DNA from: Prevotella aff. ruminicola Tc2-24
GTDB taxonomy: Bacteria > Bacteroidota > Bacteroidia > Bacteroidales > Bacteroidaceae
Assembly (NCBI RefSeq): GCF_900110895.1
Contig: NZ_FOIQ01000001.1
Coordinates: 310,001 to 374,000 of the forward strand
DNA length: 64,000 nt
Direction of reading: 5' to 3'
Shown: piece after piece, positions 52,747 through 61,567 of the stretch
How the letters are laid out: each line of letters opens with the position of its first letter
How positions within the stretch are numbered: position 1 is the first letter of the stretch
The notes under the pieces: generated by a model
Databases searched by the model: none
The model's input: the letters and a program-made list of their open reading frames with translations, nothing else
Told to the model about the DNA's origin: nothing
Position numbers and translations under genes: made by a program

Positions 52747-53129
52747 CTTTTCTTGTTCTGATTCATTTTCGACTCCACACTCAAAGTAGCATGTGGCACC
52801 GCACGCAGACGCTCCTTCGGGATCAGTTGTCCGGTAATGCGGTCAACACCATAGGTCTTGTTCTCAATACGTACCAATGCAGCCTTCAAGCCCTGTATAA
52901 ACTTCTGCTGACGGGCAGCCATGGAAATCAACTCTTCCTTTGACTGTGTGACACTCCCTTCTTCCAAAGCCTTATAGGTGGGTGATGTGTCATCGACATC
53001 ATTACTGTCTTGATTGGTCAATACACGCATCATCTGATCATAGTCACGTTTTGCCAATGTCATCTTCTCGTTAATGATCTGACGGAACTCTTCCAGTTCC
53101 TCGTCAGTGTATCGTGTTTTCTCTGCCAT
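52743..53129 (-). CDS. DksA/TraR-family regulator without zinc cysteines
   Basis: 128 aa. The coiled-coil hairpin (about 8-85) and the C-terminal zinc-ribbon region (about 88-120) of DksA/TraR are recognisable: YGVDRITGQLIPKERLRAVPHATL aligns with the family's YG-x-C-x-x-xGxxIxxxRLxAxPxAxxC. But the protein contains no cysteine at all, so it cannot bind zinc in the usual way. The acidic tip lies near NDVDDTS. It should bind RNA polymerase near the secondary channel. It follows ileS by 34 bases and overlaps lspA by four. Confidence 0.85.
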   Translation of the reverse strand: MAEKTRYTDEELEEFRQIINEKMTLAKRDYDQMMRVLTNQDSNDVDDTSPTYKALEEGSVTQSKEELISMAARQQKFIQGLKAALVRIENKTYGVDRITGQLIPKERLRAVPHATLSVESKMNQNKKR

Positions 53130-53163
53130 AATAATTAAGACATTAAGTTTGATAGTTATTGTT

Positions 53164-56100
53164 CTATTTCTTACTCACTTTAATATTCAACTTGAACTCA
53201 TCGAAGTCAACCTCCTGACCATCATTGGCTTCCAACTTGATATCGTCGGCCAATACCTGTGTCTTGATATAGTCGGCGAAGCTTTCTACGGCCTTCTTTA
53301 CATCATCGTTCGGAGCCAGCGTCACACTGATGCGGTCAGTAATCTCCAGACCACTCTCCTTACGGATATTCTGAATGCGGTTAATCAGCTCGCGAGCCAT
53401 ACCCTCGTTCTTCAGGTCCTCAGTCAATTCTACCTCAAGGGCTACTGTCAGGTTCCCCTCGTTGGCTACCAACCAACCCGGAATATCCTCACTGATAATA
53501 TCAACGTCTACGGCTTCAACTGTCAACTGCTGGCCCTCGACCTCGATATCGATGGTACCCTGCTTCTCGAGTTCAGCTATCTGCTCCTGCGAAAGGGCAT
53601 CCATAGCGGCAGCCACACTCTTCATCAGCTTACCGAACTTCTTACCCATCGTACGGAAATTACATTTCACCTTCTTGACCAGCACACCAGCACCTTCGAC
53701 GAAACGAAGTTCCTTCACGTTCACCTCGTTCATAATCAGGTCCTTCACGGCCTCAATGTGCGTCTTCTGAGTCTCGTCAACGGCAGGAATCATGATGGCC
53801 TGCAGCGGCTGACGAACCTTGATGTTCACCTTACGGCGCAGGGCAAGTACCATCGAGGTAATCTTCTGAGCCATTTCCATACGGGCCTCCAGATCCTTAT
53901 CAATCTGAGCCTCGTTGGCTACAGGGAATTGATCCAGATGTACTGAGTCGAGTTCGCCACCCAGATCCTTATACAGTTGGTCGGCATAGAACGGCGCAAA
54001 CGGAGCCAGTAACTTAGCTACGGTCATCAGACAAGTATAGAGTGTCTGGTAAGCTGAGAGCTTATCCTCACTCATCTCCTTACCCCAGAATCGCTTACGG
54101 TTCAGACGAACGAACCAGTTGCTCAGGTCGTCATTCACGAAAGTGTCGATCAGTCGACCTGCACGTGTGGGATCATAACCGTCAAGTTCTTTCTCCACAC
54201 CCTTGATAAGTGTGTTCAAACAAGAGAGAATCCAACGATCAATCTCAGGACGTTTATCAAAGCTTACCTGAGCAGCCTGTGGATCAAAACCGTCTACATT
54301 GGCATACAGCGCAAAGAAACTGTATGTATTATACAAGGTTCCGAAGAACTTACGGCGTACCTCGTCAACGCCCTCAGGATCGAACTTCAGGTTGTCCCAA
54401 GGCTCCGAGTTTGTCATCATATACAGACGCACAGCATCACTGCCGTACTTACCAATCATATCAAACGGATTCACCACGTTACCCACATGCTTCGACATCT
54501 TGTTACCCTTAGCATCGAGCACAAGACCTGAAGAAATCACATTCTTGAATGCCACGGAATCAAAGATCATCGTAGCGATGGCATGCAGCGTGAAGAACCA
54601 ACCTCGAGTCTGGTCCACACCTTCGTTGATAAAGTCACAGGGGAAGGCAATGCCTTTGTCAATGAGATCCTTGTTCTCAAACGGATAGTGTATCTGGGCA
54701 TAAGGCATCGAACCAGAGTCAAACCAGACGTCAATCAGGTCGCTCTCACGCTTCATGGACTTACCATTCTCAGACACCAATACGATATGGTCAACATACG
54801 GACGATGGAGGTCAATCTTGTCGTAGTTCTCTTTCGACATGTCACCAGGCACGAAACCGTTATCCTTCAACGGATTGCTCTTCATGAATCCAGCCTTCAC
54901 AGCCTTTTCGATTTCGTTGTAGAGCTCCTCCACAGAACCGATACAGATCTCCTTGCCATCTTCGTCGCGCCAGATGGGCAGTGGTGTCCCCCAGAAACGG
55001 CTACGAGAGAGGTTCCAGTCATTCAAATTCTCCAACCAGTTACCGAAACGGCCTGTTCCAGTTGACTCCGGTTGCCAGTTGATGGTTTTATTGAGTTCGA
55101 ACATACGGTCCTTTTTGGCCGTAGATCGGATAAACCAAGAGTCAAGCGGATAGTAGAGCACGGGCTTGTCTGTACGCCAGCAGTGAGGATAGTTGTGTAC
55201 GTGCTTCTCAATCTTGAGAGCTGTGCCCTCCTGCTTCATCTCCATACAGATGACGATGTTCAGATCCTCTGCCTTGGCTGCAGCCTGCTCATCATACTTG
55301 CCGTCCTTATTGAACTCAGGGGCGTATGCGTTCTTCACATAGTCACCTGCATGATGGCCATAGCCTTCCTTGTTCACACACTTAGCGATGAAGTTATCAT
55401 CGAGTTCGTCCATCACATAGTACTTACCCTGCAGGTCAACCATCGGACGCGTCTCACCTTTCTTATTAATAAGGAAAAGACTTGGGATATGAGCATCCTT
55501 GGCCACCTTGGCATCGTCAGCACCAAAGGTAGGTGCGATATGCACAATACCGGCACCATCCTCTGTGGTCACATAGTCTCCGGGAATCACGCGGAAAGCC
55601 TCGCTCTCCATCTCCACGAACTGATCCTTACCGTTCTCACCGGTAAACACCTTCTCAGGATGAGCTGCAGCGTATGCCTTCACATAGTCGGCTGCGTTCT
55701 GGTCAAGCTTTGCCGATGGCTTCACCCATGGCATCAACTGCTGATACTTCAGTCCTACCAGCTCTTCACCAGTATAGTGGCCAACAATACGATAAGGTAC
55801 AAACTTCTCGCCCTTATTGTATTCAGGCATCTCCTCACCGTCGGTCATGTTACCTTCGGGAGCCAGATAGGCGTTCAGGCGACTCTCTGCTAAGATGATA
55901 GTAATCTTCTCACCATTATAGGCGTTATAGGTCTCCACAGCCACGTAGTCAATCTTCGGACCTACGCAAAGGGCGGTGTTCGAAGGCAAAGTCCAGGGTG
56001 TGGTCGTCCATGCCACGAAGTAAGGTGTTCCCCACTTGGTCCACTCCTCCTTAGGATTCAGAACCTTGAACAAAGCGGTAACAGTGGTGTCCTTCACATC

Positions 56101-56724
56101 ACGGTAACAACCGGGCTGGTTCAATTCGTGTGAACTCAATCCTGTACCGGCACCTGGCGAATACGGCTGAATGGTATAACCCTTGTAGAGCAGGCCTTTC
56201 TTATAGAACTGCTGCAGCAACCACCACAGCGTCTCGATATACTTGTTGTCATAGGTGATATACGGATTGTCCAGATCAACAAAATAACCCATCTTCTCCG
56301 TCAGGTCACGCCACTCCTGGGTGAACATCATCACATTCTCACGACACTTCTTATTGTAGTCCTCAGTTGAGATATACTTCTCCGAAGCCTTGTTATCAAT
56401 ATCTGCCTTCGTGATACCGAGCTCTTTCTCTACACCGAGCTCTACGGGCAGACCATGGGTATCCCATCCTGCCTTACGCTTCACCTGATATCCCTTCATC
56501 GTCTTGTAACGGTTGAAGGTATCCTTGATGGTACGAGCCAGTACGTGGTGAATACCGGGATGTCCGTTAGCCGAGGGAGGTCCCTCGAAGAAAACAAACT
56601 GCGGACAGCCCTCACGCTCTTCCACAGAGCGCCAGAACACGTTTTTCGCACGCCACATCTCCAGAATATCATTATTGACCTGGGTCAGGTTCAGACCGTT
56701 ATGCTCGGCAAATCTCTTAGCCAT
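53164..56724 (-). CDS. ileS: Isoleucyl-tRNA synthetase, long type
   Basis: Class I synthetase charging tRNA-Ile, 1186 aa, with an editing domain. The HIGH-type signature is NGHPGIHH (Residues about 53-60), and the KMSKS-type signature is GNKMSKHVGN. The GWxTHGLPVE and WTTTPWTLPSNTAL (editing) blocks are clear. The size suggests the eukaryote-like (IleS2-type) clade; mupirocin response is not judged. First gene of the long leftward operon, with a strong promoter. Several long antisense frames lie opposite and are shadows. Confidence 0.97.
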   Translation of the reverse strand: MAKRFAEHNGLNLTQVNNDILEMWRAKNVFWRSVEEREGCPQFVFFEGPPSANGHPGIHHVLARTIKDTFNRYKTMKGYQVKRKAGWDTHGLPVELGVEKELGITKADIDNKASEKYISTEDYNKKCRENVMMFTQEWRDLTEKMGYFVDLDNPYITYDNKYIETLWWLLQQFYKKGLLYKGYTIQPYSPGAGTGLSSHELNQPGCYRDVKDTTVTALFKVLNPKEEWTKWGTPYFVAWTTTPWTLPSNTALCVGPKIDYVAVETYNAYNGEKITIILAESRLNAYLAPEGNMTDGEEMPEYNKGEKFVPYRIVGHYTGEELVGLKYQQLMPWVKPSAKLDQNAADYVKAYAAAHPEKVFTGENGKDQFVEMESEAFRVIPGDYVTTEDGAGIVHIAPTFGADDAKVAKDAHIPSLFLINKKGETRPMVDLQGKYYVMDELDDNFIAKCVNKEGYGHHAGDYVKNAYAPEFNKDGKYDEQAAAKAEDLNIVICMEMKQEGTALKIEKHVHNYPHCWRTDKPVLYYPLDSWFIRSTAKKDRMFELNKTINWQPESTGTGRFGNWLENLNDWNLSRSRFWGTPLPIWRDEDGKEICIGSVEELYNEIEKAVKAGFMKSNPLKDNGFVPGDMSKENYDKIDLHRPYVDHIVLVSENGKSMKRESDLIDVWFDSGSMPYAQIHYPFENKDLIDKGIAFPCDFINEGVDQTRGWFFTLHAIATMIFDSVAFKNVISSGLVLDAKGNKMSKHVGNVVNPFDMIGKYGSDAVRLYMMTNSEPWDNLKFDPEGVDEVRRKFFGTLYNTYSFFALYANVDGFDPQAAQVSFDKRPEIDRWILSCLNTLIKGVEKELDGYDPTRAGRLIDTFVNDDLSNWFVRLNRKRFWGKEMSEDKLSAYQTLYTCLMTVAKLLAPFAPFYADQLYKDLGGELDSVHLDQFPVANEAQIDKDLEARMEMAQKITSMVLALRRKVNIKVRQPLQAIMIPAVDETQKTHIEAVKDLIMNEVNVKELRFVEGAGVLVKKVKCNFRTMGKKFGKLMKSVAAAMDALSQEQIAELEKQGTIDIEVEGQQLTVEAVDVDIISEDIPGWLVANEGNLTVALEVELTEDLKNEGMARELINRIQNIRKESGLEITDRISVTLAPNDDVKKAVESFADYIKTQVLADDIKLEANDGQEVDFDEFKLNIKVSKK

Positions 56725-56775
56725 ATTATCTTCTTTATGTCTTAAATTTCTTTTCTTCTACTTTTATATTGGGCG

Positions 56776-56807
56776 CAAAGGTACTAAAAATATTCGAGCC
56801 TACAAAA
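56776..56807 (-). promoter_or_regulatory. Promoter of the ileS operon
   Basis: TTTTG (56807-56803), 19-base spacer, TACCTTTG (56783-56776). It drives eight genes to 47222. No T-box is visible in the 51-base leader. Confidence 0.85.
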
Positions 56808-56844
56808 TGAAATTAATATTTTTAATATTTCCGCTAAAAAAGTG

Positions 56845-56873
56845 TTGTTTTATAAATAAATTGCTTATATTTG
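56845..56873 (+). promoter_or_regulatory. Promoter of dcu
   Basis: TTG (56845-56847), 18-base spacer, TATATTTG (56866-56873). The leader is 58 bases. Confidence 0.65.
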
Positions 56874-56931
56874 CAGTAATATACCAGAATAGCAACATCA
56901 TCAAAAAACAATAAACACAAATCAACAATCT

Positions 56932-58380
56932 ATGGTAACTTTTACAATGATTCTTCAGCTCTGTATCGTACTTGGAGCGTTGTGGGTAGGCTCACGTTAC
57001 GGCAGCCTTGCCCTAGGTGCCATTTCCGGTATCGGATTGGCCATTCTGGTCTTTGGCTTCGGACTAAAACCCGGCACGCCACCGACAGATGTTATCTACA
57101 TCATCATCGCCGCCGTCACCTGTGCTGGTATCATGCAGGCATCCGGTGGAATGGACTGGCTGATCCAGATGGCAGAAAGACTGCTACGTAAGCATCCCGA
57201 CCGGATTACATTCCTGGCTCCGTTGTGTACCTTCTTCCTGACCATATTGGTAGGAACAGGTCATGTAGTGTATACACTGATGCCGATTATCTGTGATATC
57301 GCCCTAAAGAAAGGTATTCGTCCAGAACGCCCCTGTGGCGTGGCTTCTGTGGCATCACAGGTTGGTATCACCTGCTCGCCCATCGCTGCTGCCGTAGTAG
57401 CCTTTGTAAGTATCTCCAATGCCAACCACTTCGACATCACCATTCCGGGCGTGCTGATGATCTCCATACCAGCCTGTCTCTGTGGTCTGATGGCCGCTGC
57501 CGCTGCCAGCTACCACCGTGGACTCGACCTCGATAAGGATCCGAAGTTCCAGGCCAAATTAAAGGATCCTGAGCAATATAAATATATCTACGGCAGCAAT
57601 GCCACGACGCTCGACAAGGAAATCCCGCAGTCAGCAAAGAATGCCGTATTCATCTTCCTCGGTGCATTGGCCGTCATTGTCTTCTTCGCTATCTTCCAGA
57701 ATGCGTTGCCTGCCTACGATACCCTTCGTGCCGTGAAAGGCTCAGAACCGCTCATCCTCGATACGAATGCCACGCTGACGGCAGACATGCTGGTGAAGGC
57801 AAAGGTCCATGTAAATGGCATGACAGAATGGTTCAACAAGCCATTGGCCATGAACCTGGTCATCCAGATCGTTATGATCTCTGCCGCCGCTTTGATGATT
57901 ATCTTCTGTAAGGCAGCCCCGAAGAAAGCTGTCTCCGGTCCTGTGTGGCAGTCGGGCATGGTAGCTGTCGTGGCCATTTACGGTATTGCCTGGCTGGCAG
58001 ATACTTATTTCTCCAACTATCTGCCTGAGATGAAGGTGATGCTGGCCGACATCGTGAAAGCTTATCCGTGGTCGATAGCACTGGTGTTCTTCTTGGTTTC
58101 TGTGCTCATCAACTCTCAGGGAGCTGTTGTCGTGGCGATGCTTCCCCTCGCCTACTCGTTGGGTATCTCCGGTCCCGTACTTCTCGGCGTACTGCCTTCT
58201 GTCTACGGTTATTTCTTCATCCCCAACTATCCTTCGGATATCGCCACGGTGAACTTTGACCGCTCTGGGACGACCGTCATCGGCAAATACTTATTGAACC
58301 ATTCGTTCATGATGCCAGGTCTCATCAGCGTGATCGTCTCCACCATCGTAGCCTATACGCTCTCTAATATCATCTATTAA
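56932..58380 (+). CDS. Anaerobic C4-dicarboxylate transporter (Dcu family)
   Basis: 482-aa inner-membrane antiporter with 10-12 membrane segments. Family blocks include SRYGSLALGAISGIGLAI at the start, GTGHVVYTLMPIICDIALKKGIRPERP and the SQVGITCSPIAAAVV region. E. coli DcuA/B are ~440 residues; the extra length is a loop around 230-290. It exchanges fumarate, malate or aspartate for succinate, as needed by succinate-producing anaerobes. Single gene with its own promoter and terminator. DcuA or DcuB type cannot be settled. Confidence 0.92.
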   Translation: MVTFTMILQLCIVLGALWVGSRYGSLALGAISGIGLAILVFGFGLKPGTPPTDVIYIIIAAVTCAGIMQASGGMDWLIQMAERLLRKHPDRITFLAPLCTFFLTILVGTGHVVYTLMPIICDIALKKGIRPERPCGVASVASQVGITCSPIAAAVVAFVSISNANHFDITIPGVLMISIPACLCGLMAAAAASYHRGLDLDKDPKFQAKLKDPEQYKYIYGSNATTLDKEIPQSAKNAVFIFLGALAVIVFFAIFQNALPAYDTLRAVKGSEPLILDTNATLTADMLVKAKVHVNGMTEWFNKPLAMNLVIQIVMISAAALMIIFCKAAPKKAVSGPVWQSGMVAVVAIYGIAWLADTYFSNYLPEMKVMLADIVKAYPWSIALVFFLVSVLINSQGAVVVAMLPLAYSLGISGPVLLGVLPSVYGYFFIPNYPSDIATVNFDRSGTTVIGKYLLNHSFMMPGLISVIVSTIVAYTLSNIIY

Positions 58381-58395
58381 AAATACTCATAAGAA

Positions 58396-58425
58396 AACAG
58401 GGCCCGCAGTTGTGCGGGCCCTGTT
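58396..58425. terminator. Bidirectional terminator between dcu and phosphohexomutase
   Basis: 13-base perfect stem AACAGGGCCCGCA/TGCGGGCCCTGTT around GTTG, with A-rich and T-rich flanks. Strongest hairpin in the window. Confidence 0.93.
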
Positions 58426-58444
58426 CTTTATTTCTGGTTACTTC

Positions 58445-60190
58445 TTAGAGATTAAGACTCTTCTTAAGGGCCTCAATTTTCTCTTCGGCAGCCTTACTGC
58501 AACGCTCGTAGCAGCCGGCACACTTGAACGAAGGATCCTTTACCTCGGTATAGAACTTGATCTTCGGCTCCGTACCTGAAGGACGGACACTCACTTTCGT
58601 ACCGTCTTCGCAGAACCACTGGAGCACGTTCGATGTATCCGGCATATTGAGTTTCGTCACGTTACCTGCTGCATCCCGTGCCTCCAACGTCTTGTAGTCC
58701 TTCCATAGACATACCTTTGAACCACCCAGTTCCTGGGGAGGATTCTCACGGAAATTGGTCATCATCTGCTTGATCTCATCAGCGCCCGACTTACCTGGAC
58801 GAACCACGTTGATGGTCACCTCCTTCGAGAAACCATACTCAGCATAGATATTCATCAACAGGTCATAGAGCGTCATACCATTATCCTTGGCCCATGCTGC
58901 GATCTCACAAATCAGACAGATAGATGCTGGAGAGTCCTTATCACGCACCTTATCGAATGGCAGGAAACCAAAACTTTCCTCACCACCACCGATATATTTC
59001 TTCTGACCCTCAGAAACGCGGATCTCATTGGCTATCCACTTGAAGCCCGTATAACAGTCGCGCAACTCAACCCCGTTCTTCTTGGCAATCTCTGCAATCA
59101 CCTCGGTGGTCACGATGGTCTTCACGAGGAACTCATTACCCTTCAGCTGACCGAGTTTCTTCTTATTGGCAATGATGTACCAAGAGAACATCATACAGGT
59201 CTGGTTACCATTCAGAATCTCCCACTCGCCCTTCGGGTTGCGGCAGACGATAGCCAGACGGTCGGCATCCGGGTCAGAGGCGATCACGAGATCGGCATTC
59301 AGACGCGTACCGAGCTTCATACCCAGCGTCATGGCCTCGGCATTCTCGGGGTTCGGTGATACTACCGTTGGGAAGTTACCATCGATAACCATCTGCTCGG
59401 GTACCACGTGGATGTTCTGGAAGCCCCATGAACGCAGGGCCATAGGAATGATGACACGACCCGTTCCGTGCATCGGCGAGTAAACGATGTTAAGGTCCTT
59501 CTGGCGCAAGATCACATCCTGGTCAACCATCGCCTCTTTCACGGCCTGCAGGTAGTCCCAGTCCATCTCACCACCAATAATATCGATAAGTTCTTTGTTT
59601 CCTTCGAACTTTACGTCATTGATAGATACCTTATTTACTTCGTCGATGATACCTACATCGTGCGGAGCAAGCACCTGTGCACCATCGTCCCAGTATGCCT
59701 TATAGCCATTGTACTCACGGGGATTGTGGGATGCGGTGACATTGACACCTGCCTGACATCCCAACTGACGGATAGCAAACGAGATCTCTGGCGTCGGACG
59801 CAGACTCTCGAAAAGATATACCTTAATGCCGTTGGCCGAGAAGATGTCCGCAACGGTCTCAGCAAACATACGACCGTTGTTACGGCAGTCATGGCCCACC
59901 ACGACCGAGCACTGTTTACCGGGGAAGGCCTTCAGGATATAGTTCGCAAAACCTTGCGTGGCCATACCAACGATATACTTATTCATGCGATTGGTTCCTG
60001 CGCCCATAATACCACGCAGACCACCTGTGCCAAACTCAAGATTCTGATAGAAAGCATCGATGAGAGCGGTCTTATCCTCTGCATCAAGCATCGCCTGTAC
60101 TTCCTTACGTGTCTCCTCATCAAAGGCGGGAGCAAGCCATTCCTTTGCTTTTGCCTCACACTGGGCAATCAACTGTGCATTATCTGCCAT
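58445..60190 (-). CDS. Phosphoglucomutase/phosphomannomutase-type phospho-sugar mutase
   Basis: 581 aa, four-domain alpha-D-phosphohexomutase. The phosphoserine is Ser154 in TASHNPREYNGYK. Metal loop DPDADR is in the second domain, sugar loop GGEESFG in the third, and phosphate-binding VRPSGTEPKIKFY in the fourth. It interconverts hexose 1- and 6-phosphates for glycogen, exopolysaccharide and glycolysis. A Cys-rich near-terminal stretch (FKCAGCYERCS) is unusual but common in long Bacteroidota members. Single gene. Confidence 0.95.
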   Translation of the reverse strand: MADNAQLIAQCEAKAKEWLAPAFDEETRKEVQAMLDAEDKTALIDAFYQNLEFGTGGLRGIMGAGTNRMNKYIVGMATQGFANYILKAFPGKQCSVVVGHDCRNNGRMFAETVADIFSANGIKVYLFESLRPTPEISFAIRQLGCQAGVNVTASHNPREYNGYKAYWDDGAQVLAPHDVGIIDEVNKVSINDVKFEGNKELIDIIGGEMDWDYLQAVKEAMVDQDVILRQKDLNIVYSPMHGTGRVIIPMALRSWGFQNIHVVPEQMVIDGNFPTVVSPNPENAEAMTLGMKLGTRLNADLVIASDPDADRLAIVCRNPKGEWEILNGNQTCMMFSWYIIANKKKLGQLKGNEFLVKTIVTTEVIAEIAKKNGVELRDCYTGFKWIANEIRVSEGQKKYIGGGEESFGFLPFDKVRDKDSPASICLICEIAAWAKDNGMTLYDLLMNIYAEYGFSKEVTINVVRPGKSGADEIKQMMTNFRENPPQELGGSKVCLWKDYKTLEARDAAGNVTKLNMPDTSNVLQWFCEDGTKVSVRPSGTEPKIKFYTEVKDPSFKCAGCYERCSKAAEEKIEALKKSLNL

Positions 60191-60239
60191 AGTTTTCCTT
60201 TATTTGTTTATTTCGGATTGTTATAATACTTGTAACTTA

Positions 60240-60247
60240 CAAAGATA
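60240..60247 (-). promoter_or_regulatory. -7 box of the phosphohexomutase gene
   Basis: TATCTTTG on the minus strand, 49 bases before the ATG at 60190. Confidence 0.7.
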
Positions 60248-60288
60248 AAAATAAAACAGCAAACTTGTATCTGCCTATGTTATCTTTT

Positions 60289-61476
60289 TCATTTCTTTAA
60301 GATTTTGTCTATTTCGTCAAACTGCTTTCCCATATTGAGATTGAAATAGATACGATATAGGGCTGGTGCCCATTTCTGTTTCTCCTCCGGTGCCAACTTA
60401 CGATAGGTCTCCATATAGGGAAGTGCTTGTTGATACATCTTCACAACCTGTTTCTTGTTTTTCCTAGAATCCATGCCAAGGGCGATATTCAGACAGGCTG
60501 TTCCCGCGTTATAATAAGCATCGGCCATCTGGTCGTTCTGTCTGATAAGCCGCTGACTATAGTCCAGACACTCTGTATAACGCCCCAGGTTCAACAGCAT
60601 CGTCGATTTAGCAAATAGGAACAGTTCATTCAGACTATCGCTCTGTAACGCTTCATCGACCACAGCTAAGGCCTGCCTATAGTTTCCTCTCGCTGTATGA
60701 CTATCTATTAGCCGCGGGAAGAAATACGGTGATTGGGGGAATCGCCGGAAACCTTCTCTGATTGTACTGAGATAGAGGGAGTCGTCTTTCAACTGCAACC
60801 ACGCCTCTGCCACATACTGCAGTGTGTACTCCAGCTTGGTCGAGTCTTGACATGCCAGTTCAGAGTAACGTAGTGTCTGTACGGCATTGCCCATCCGGTA
60901 ACCGCAATAGGTTGCCCAATAGGCCGCCTCCCCGATATGTCCGTCGTTTGCCTGCAGGTTATATGACGAGAATAGCGGTTGTCTCACACAGTCGATATAC
61001 TGTTCAAAATAGTCGAAGGCTGTTTCGTAGTTGCCTTTCCTCAGATGGAAGGCACCTCCGAAGAAGAGATTAGGCCGGTATCCCATCAGACGTCGTGCAT
61101 TGTTTTCTCGGTACAGAAGGTTTACCTTTCCTTTTTTGTCTGGTTTCATATCAAGGGAGTCAAGGCGTTCCCCGATCGTGAAGAGCCTACGGACAAGACT
61201 GAAGAGCTGGACAGTATCGGCGACCTCCTTCTTATACATTTTCTCGTTCACCTGCTCGTACTGTTTCTCTACCGACTGCAGCCAGAGATCGTATATCCGC
61301 GGGTTATCCTGATTAACGGAGTCTTTCAACAGACCGATCATCAACTGCTCTGCCTTATCGAAATTCTTGCCACTTTTCAGGATCGTACGCGCATCACCGA
61401 TCTGCCTTCGCTGGGCTAGACAGAGAGAGACCACAAACAGACAACCAATCGTCAATATCCTTCTCTTATTTCTCAT
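60289..61476 (-). CDS. Exported TPR-repeat protein
   Basis: 395 aa with a signal peptide (about 1-22, ending SLCLAQ). Several tetratricopeptide-like helix pairs are visible, for example NYETAFDYFEQYIDC, NYRQALAVVDEALQSDS and MADAYYNAGTACLNIALG. It is likely periplasmic and binds protein partners. The frame is open back to 61539, but the -7 box at 61516-61509 lies between, so ATG 61476 is used. It follows the other TPR gene with its own promoter in the gap. Confidence 0.85.
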   Translation of the reverse strand: MRNKRRILTIGCLFVVSLCLAQRRQIGDARTILKSGKNFDKAEQLMIGLLKDSVNQDNPRIYDLWLQSVEKQYEQVNEKMYKKEVADTVQLFSLVRRLFTIGERLDSLDMKPDKKGKVNLLYRENNARRLMGYRPNLFFGGAFHLRKGNYETAFDYFEQYIDCVRQPLFSSYNLQANDGHIGEAAYWATYCGYRMGNAVQTLRYSELACQDSTKLEYTLQYVAEAWLQLKDDSLYLSTIREGFRRFPQSPYFFPRLIDSHTARGNYRQALAVVDEALQSDSLNELFLFAKSTMLLNLGRYTECLDYSQRLIRQNDQMADAYYNAGTACLNIALGMDSRKNKKQVVKMYQQALPYMETYRKLAPEEKQKWAPALYRIYFNLNMGKQFDEIDKILKK

Positions 61477-61508
61477 CTGGTTCGTTTTTCCTATAAGAAT
61501 AGCGGATG

Positions 61509-61516
61509 CAAAGGTA
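61509..61516 (-). promoter_or_regulatory. -7 box of the TPR-repeat gene at 60289-61476
   Basis: TACCTTTG on the minus strand, 32 bases before ATG 61476. Confidence 0.7.
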
Positions 61517-61567
61517 ACCATTTCCCCTTGCATCCGCAAACTATTTGACGGATTTTAACTTATCCGT

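Noticed and set aside
53107..55893. Long plus-strand frames opposite ileS (279 and 273 codons)
   Set aside because: They are antisense shadows of a well-conserved synthetase, with no promoter or recognisable protein.
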